Positions 4,733 to 7,502 of a stretch of 7,502 nucleotides of DNA are shown piece after piece. The stretch is taken from the NCBI GenBank assembly GCA_903887035.1, contig CAISOG010000066.1, positions 1-7,502 of the forward strand, given 5' to 3'. The position numbers and the translations under genes are program-made. Under the pieces are notes generated by a model that ran no database searches, was not told the DNA's origin, and was given only the letters and a program-made list of their open reading frames with translations. Numbering within the stretch: the stretch's first letter is position 1; each line of letters starts with the position of its first letter. The DNA is from an uncultured Holosporaceae bacterium. Its GTDB lineage: Bacteria > Pseudomonadota > Alphaproteobacteria > CAISOG01.

Positions 4733-6274
4733 TTACGCAAACACGCTGACAAATTTTTCCAAGGCCGCCTTAAGCTGGGCTTCAGAGCTGTTGGAAAGCT
4801 GTTTTTCGTTGCGAATTGCGGCCAACAAATCAGCATGCCTGCTGGTCAACTCGTGCGCCAACTCAGTCTCAAAGCGCGTCACCTCACTGCTTTTGATGGT
4901 GTCGAGATAGCCACGGGTACCCGCGTAGATCATCACCACCTGCATCTCCACCACCATCGGCGCATATTGCGGTTGCTTTAGCAGTTCGGTCAGCTTTTCC
5001 CCGCGCAGCAGCAGCCGTTGGGTGGTAGCGTCCAAATCGCTGGCAAACTGGGCAAAGGCCGCCATTTCACGGTATTGCGCCAATTCCAGCTTAATTTTGC
5101 CCGCAACCTGCTTCATCGCCTTAATCTGTGCGGCGGATCCAACCCGGCTGACCGAGATACCGACGTTAATTGCGGGGCGAATCCCCTTATAGAACAGCTC
5201 GGTTTCCAAAAAGATCTGGCCGTCGGTAATCGAAATCACGTTGGTCGGGATATAGGCCGATACATCGCCCGCCTGGGTTTCAATAATCGGCAGGGCGGTT
5301 AGCGAACCGCTGCCCTGATCCGCGTTCAGCTTAGCGGCACGCTCAAGTAAGCGGGAGTGCAGGTAGAATACATCGCCCGGATACGCCTCACGCCCTGGTG
5401 GACGACGCAGCAACAGCGACATTTGGCGATAGGCCACCGCATGTTTCGATAGGTCATCATAGACGATCAGGGCGTGCATGCCGTTATCGCGGAAATATTC
5501 CCCCATGGTGCAGCCCGAATAGGGTGCCAGGAATTGCAGCGGGGCAGGGTCAGAGGCGGTCGCCGCCACCACAATGGTGTAGTCCAGCGCATCATGCTCC
5601 GCCAGAATCTTAACGATCTGGGCGACGCTGGAACGTTTTTGGCCGATGGCCACGTAAATGCAGTACATTTTGTCCTGCGGCCGCCCCTCAGCCTCACACA
5701 AATCATTGGCGGCTTTTTGGTTCAAAATGGTGTCAATCGCCACCGCGGTCTTACCAGTCTGGCGGTCACCAATGATCAATTCCCGCTGGCCACGGCCAAT
5801 CGGAATCAGCGCATCAATCGCCTTAATCCCCGTTTGCACCGGCTCATGCACCGATTGGCGCGGCATAATGCCAGGCGCCTTAACCTCAACCCGTGCCCGC
5901 TGCTCAGTCTTAATCGCGCCCTTGCCATCAATGGGCTTGCCCAAACTGTCAACCACCCGCCCCAACAAGGCCTTGCCCACCGGCACATCGACAATGTTGC
6001 CAGTCCGACGCACCAAATCGCCCTCTTTAATGCCGCTGTCATCGCCAAAAACGACCACACCAACATTGTCCTGCTCCAGGTTCAGCGCCATCCCCTGCAA
6101 CCCATTGTCAAAGGCCACCATTTCGCCAGCCTGCACCCCCGTCAAGCCGTAAACGCGGGCGATACCATCACCGACGCTGATAACCTGACCAACCTCGGCC
6201 AATTGTGGCGGCAGATCCAGCTGCGCAATTTCCTGTTCCAACAGGCGGGTAATTTCTGATGCCCGAATTTCCAT
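4733..6274 (-). CDS. atpA: F1Fo ATP synthase alpha subunit
   Basis: The 513-residue non-catalytic nucleotide-binding subunit of F1. It alternates with beta in the hexamer and supplies the arginine finger to the beta catalytic site. Walker A is GDRQTGKT (169-176), Walker B lies in ALIVYDDL (268-275), and LLLRRPPGREAYPGDVFYLHS spans about 287-307. The alpha/beta family signature PAINVGISVS (367-376) is followed by Arg377, the expected arginine finger. The N-terminal MEIRASEITRLL is typical of alpha and contacts the delta subunit. Length is standard. The start is fixed by AGGGGA (complement of 6281-6286) six bases upstream. It follows atpH by 42 bp and precedes atpG by 41 bp in one apparent operon. 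Confidence 0.98.
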   Translation of the reverse strand: MEIRASEITRLLEQEIAQLDLPPQLAEVGQVISVGDGIARVYGLTGVQAGEMVAFDNGLQGMALNLEQDNVGVVVFGDDSGIKEGDLVRRTGNIVDVPVGKALLGRVVDSLGKPIDGKGAIKTEQRARVEVKAPGIMPRQSVHEPVQTGIKAIDALIPIGRGQRELIIGDRQTGKTAVAIDTILNQKAANDLCEAEGRPQDKMYCIYVAIGQKRSSVAQIVKILAEHDALDYTIVVAATASDPAPLQFLAPYSGCTMGEYFRDNGMHALIVYDDLSKHAVAYRQMSLLLRRPPGREAYPGDVFYLHSRLLERAAKLNADQGSGSLTALPIIETQAGDVSAYIPTNVISITDGQIFLETELFYKGIRPAINVGISVSRVGSAAQIKAMKQVAGKIKLELAQYREMAAFAQFASDLDATTQRLLLRGEKLTELLKQPQYAPMVVEMQVVMIYAGTRGYLDTIKSSEVTRFETELAHELTSRHADLLAAIRNEKQLSNSSEAQLKAALEKFVSVFA

Positions 6275-6280
6275 AACGTT

Positions 6281-6286
6281 TCCCCT
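6281..6286 (-). promoter_or_regulatory. Shine-Dalgarno of atpA
   Basis: AGGGGA on the minus strand lies six bases before the ATG at 6274. It is the clearest ribosome binding site in the atp cluster, in keeping with the need for three alpha subunits per complex while delta is needed once. The link to stoichiometry is inference. Confidence 0.55.
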
Positions 6287-6316
6287 AAAAACTTAAGATA
6301 CGATTGTTTGCAAAAC

Positions 6317-6880
6317 CTATAACCTGCTTACCCCGTCACCCAATGTCCGCGCAATGGTCTTTAGCTTGGTATCCCCCGTGAAATCAAGTAGGTAGGAACC
6401 AATCAGACAGCGGAATCCGGTCAACAGATGCGGATCAACTGACCAGGCAATCTCGGGCGTCTGCGCCAATTTTAACCAGCGTGCCAACGCCTCAGCAATT
6501 TTCGTCCGATTGCCATCTTCAATGGGATGAGCGGAAATAACGCGGGCAGGCTCCCGCCCGTCGGCCTGGGACAATTTGGCCTCCGCTTCCTCCAAACAGG
6601 GGGTCAGCAACGACAAGCGCCGCCGTCTTGCCAGTTGCAGCAACCAAGCCTGGGTCATGGTATCCAAGCCCAATTTCGGGAACAGCAATTGCAACAGGCG
6701 AAGACGGTCAGCGGGCGCAATCAGGCGATCGTCAATCAAGCGCTTAAACGGGGGAACGTCACGCTGAATCCCCTGCAACCGATGCAGATCGTCGCGGCAA
6801 ACAGCTGGACGGTTGCCAAGAGCAGACACCCATGCCGTGGCATAGCGTGTAACCAATTGTTTTTCAGAGCGTTGCAACAT
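6317..6880 (-). CDS. atpH: F1Fo ATP synthase delta subunit
   Basis: The 187-residue delta subunit (OSCP homologue) sits on top of F1 and ties it to the peripheral b-stalk. The N-terminal helical-bundle domain covers about residues 1-105 (RYATAW at 12-17, LLQLARRRRLSLL at 80-92). The C-terminal domain contains ARVISAHPI (112-120) and the diagnostic VDPHLLTGFRCLIGSYLLDF (148-167), then TKLKTIARTL (171-180). Relative to the common GGLVVRVG.RMVD pattern this segment is noticeably diverged, as is usual for this least conserved F1 subunit. It is first of the F1 genes here. The start at 6880 has only a weak AGG five bases upstream. Confidence 0.93.
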   Translation of the reverse strand: MLQRSEKQLVTRYATAWVSALGNRPAVCRDDLHRLQGIQRDVPPFKRLIDDRLIAPADRLRLLQLLFPKLGLDTMTQAWLLQLARRRRLSLLTPCLEEAEAKLSQADGREPARVISAHPIEDGNRTKIAEALARWLKLAQTPEIAWSVDPHLLTGFRCLIGSYLLDFTGDTKLKTIARTLGDGVSRL

Positions 6881-6895
6881 TTTGGCCTAACCGTT

Positions 6896-6909
6896 CCCAA
6901 ATCTTTGGG
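6896..6909. repeat. Interrupted palindrome upstream of atpH
   Basis: CCCAAA (6896-6901) and TTTGGG (6904-6909) are perfect inverted copies separated by two bases. They lie 15 bp upstream of the atpH start codon and cover the start site expected from the predicted promoter. A short symmetric site here could be an operator or a small leader hairpin; nothing in the window identifies a binding protein. Confidence 0.4.
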
Positions 6910-6911
6910 CT

Positions 6912-6940
6912 TTGCTATCACGCTTAGGCGCTTCAGGCAA
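6912..6940 (-). promoter_or_regulatory. Possible promoter of the atpHAG operon
   Basis: On the minus strand TTGCCT (complement of 6935-6940) and TAGCAA (complement of 6912-6917) are 17 bp apart, predicting a start near 6905 and a leader of about 25 nt. Each hexamer matches the sigma-70 consensus at only about half of its positions. The atp genes could alternatively be read from upstream of the membrane-protein gene. Confidence 0.3.
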
Positions 6941-6964
6941 GTTTATCTTGGGGGCAGCCAATCC

Positions 6965-7001
6965 AAAAAAACTGGCCGTGGCGCAGAATTGGGGCAGGCC
7001 A
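6965..7001 (-). terminator. Possible terminator after the membrane-protein gene
   Basis: Read on the minus strand, TGGCC (complement of 6997-7001) pairs with GGCCA (complement of 6973-6977) and is followed two bases later by a run of seven T (complement of 6965-6971). The stem is only five bp and the loop is 19 nt, so it is a weak candidate. Its position, 29 bp after the stop of the upstream gene and before the candidate atp promoter, is sensible. The surrounding 149 bp (6881-7029) holds no gene. Confidence 0.35.
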
Positions 7002-7029
7002 ATCAATGCCGCAAGTAGGGCTGCCGCTG

Positions 7030-7502
7030 TTACTTTTCGACGCCAATTAGGGGCATAAATTTGACCTCTAGGTTCTCATCCGCAACCTCTGGGCCCCATT
7101 CATCGCGCAACGCCTGCATCTGTCTTTTAAGGTCGGATGATTCGATGCTGCTTTTGGCATCCAACAGCAAGGCAATAATGACGGGAATCACAATATAGGC
7201 CATCAGCCCCATCAGCGCGGATCCGTACATAATCAACCAATTCAGGTGATTTTGCAGAATGGATCCCAAATACTCTAAATTGTTGCCATTTTTCCAAAGA
7301 TCCACCGAGAAAATTATAACCCCACAGAAATTGGCGCAAGCAATGGTTTGTAACGCGGTTTTACGCGGTTTGCGATCAAAAATAGCCGTGATAACACTCG
7401 GCAGCATTCCTATGCAAAATAAAGGCAAGGAAGCCGGTGAAAATATTACTAAAGACAAAATCATGGCCCAGCTTAGCCATAAATAGGAACTTTTCTTCTT
7501 GA
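7030..7502 (-). CDS. Membrane protein of unknown function (5' end probably off window)
   Basis: An integral membrane protein I do not recognise by name; it resembles hypothetical alphaproteobacterial inner-membrane proteins. Counted from the first internal ATG (7464) it has 144 residues: a hydrophobic stretch at about 1-28 with LPLFCIGMLP, a second at about 37-55, a third long one at about 72-101 that could be one or two helices, and a charged C-terminal tail with DLKRQMQALRDEWGPEV. The frame stays open from 7464 to the right edge, reading KKKSSYLWLSWA just before the Met. That ATG lacks a Shine-Dalgarno and starts in mid-helix, so the true start probably lies beyond the window. Codon use is AT-richer than in the atp genes. 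It is co-directional with and 149 bp upstream of atpH; no functional link can be read from the sequence. Confidence 0.72.
   Translation of the reverse strand, partial: KKKSSYLWLSWAMILSLVIFSPASLPLFCIGMLPSVITAIFDRKPRKTALQTIACANFCGVIIFSVDLWKNGNNLEYLGSILQNHLNWLIMYGSALMGLMAYIVIPVIIALLLDAKSSIESSDLKRQMQALRDEWGPEVADENLEVKFMPLIGVEK

Noticed and set aside
4134..4910. Plus-strand frame of 258 residues over atpG and the end of atpA
   Set aside because: It crosses two real minus-strand genes and the gap between them, with no family motif.
5474..6259. Long plus-strand frame of 261 residues inside atpA
   Set aside because: It is antisense to an intact, motif-complete atpA; long antisense frames are expected in GC-rich genes.

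Overview
The window looks like a chromosomal segment of an alphaproteobacterium. The evidence is family resemblance: an alphaproteobacterial-style short FtsB/septum-formation-initiator protein, F1 ATP synthase genes in the order atpH-atpA-atpG with alphaproteobacterial-type sequences, and a Uup-type ABC-F ATPase. I cannot name the genus. The core genes are GC-rich. Two stretches are clearly AT-richer: the small GIY-YIG gene (about 39% GC by hand count) and the membrane-protein gene at the right edge.

Layout, left to right. Positions 1-316 (minus) hold the N-terminal third or so of an RlmB/TrmH-type 23S rRNA 2'-O-methyltransferase, whose 3' part lies off the left edge. Diverging from it is a complete tRNA-Pro(GGG) at 479-555. 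The tRNA is followed by about 100 bp packed with inverted repeats and then a small GIY-YIG nuclease-family gene (665-907, plus). An ftsB-like division gene (1038-1340, plus) comes next and converges, with only 14 bp between stops, on a long uup-like ABC-F gene (1355-3205, minus). Between uup and the next gene sits a 151-bp imperfect palindrome with terminal inverted repeats (3252-3402) that looks like a MITE or other non-coding mobile repeat.

The right half is one minus-strand series: a membrane protein of unknown function (7030 to the right edge), then atpH, atpA and atpG (delta, alpha and gamma subunits of F1), then a small 5-carboxymethyl-2-hydroxymuconate isomerase-family tautomerase. The atpD (beta) and atpC (epsilon) genes that normally follow atpG are not here; the tautomerase takes their place. 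The beta subunit is indispensable for F1, so atpD must be elsewhere in the genome if the enzyme works.

Functionally this is mostly housekeeping: ribosome maturation and translation (RlmB, tRNA-Pro, Uup), cell division (FtsB) and energy conversion (F1). I see no defence system, phage or CRISPR array. The points worth a second look are the 151-bp palindromic element, the tRNA/inverted-repeat/GIY-YIG cluster, the split F1 operon, and a possible leaderless start for uup.
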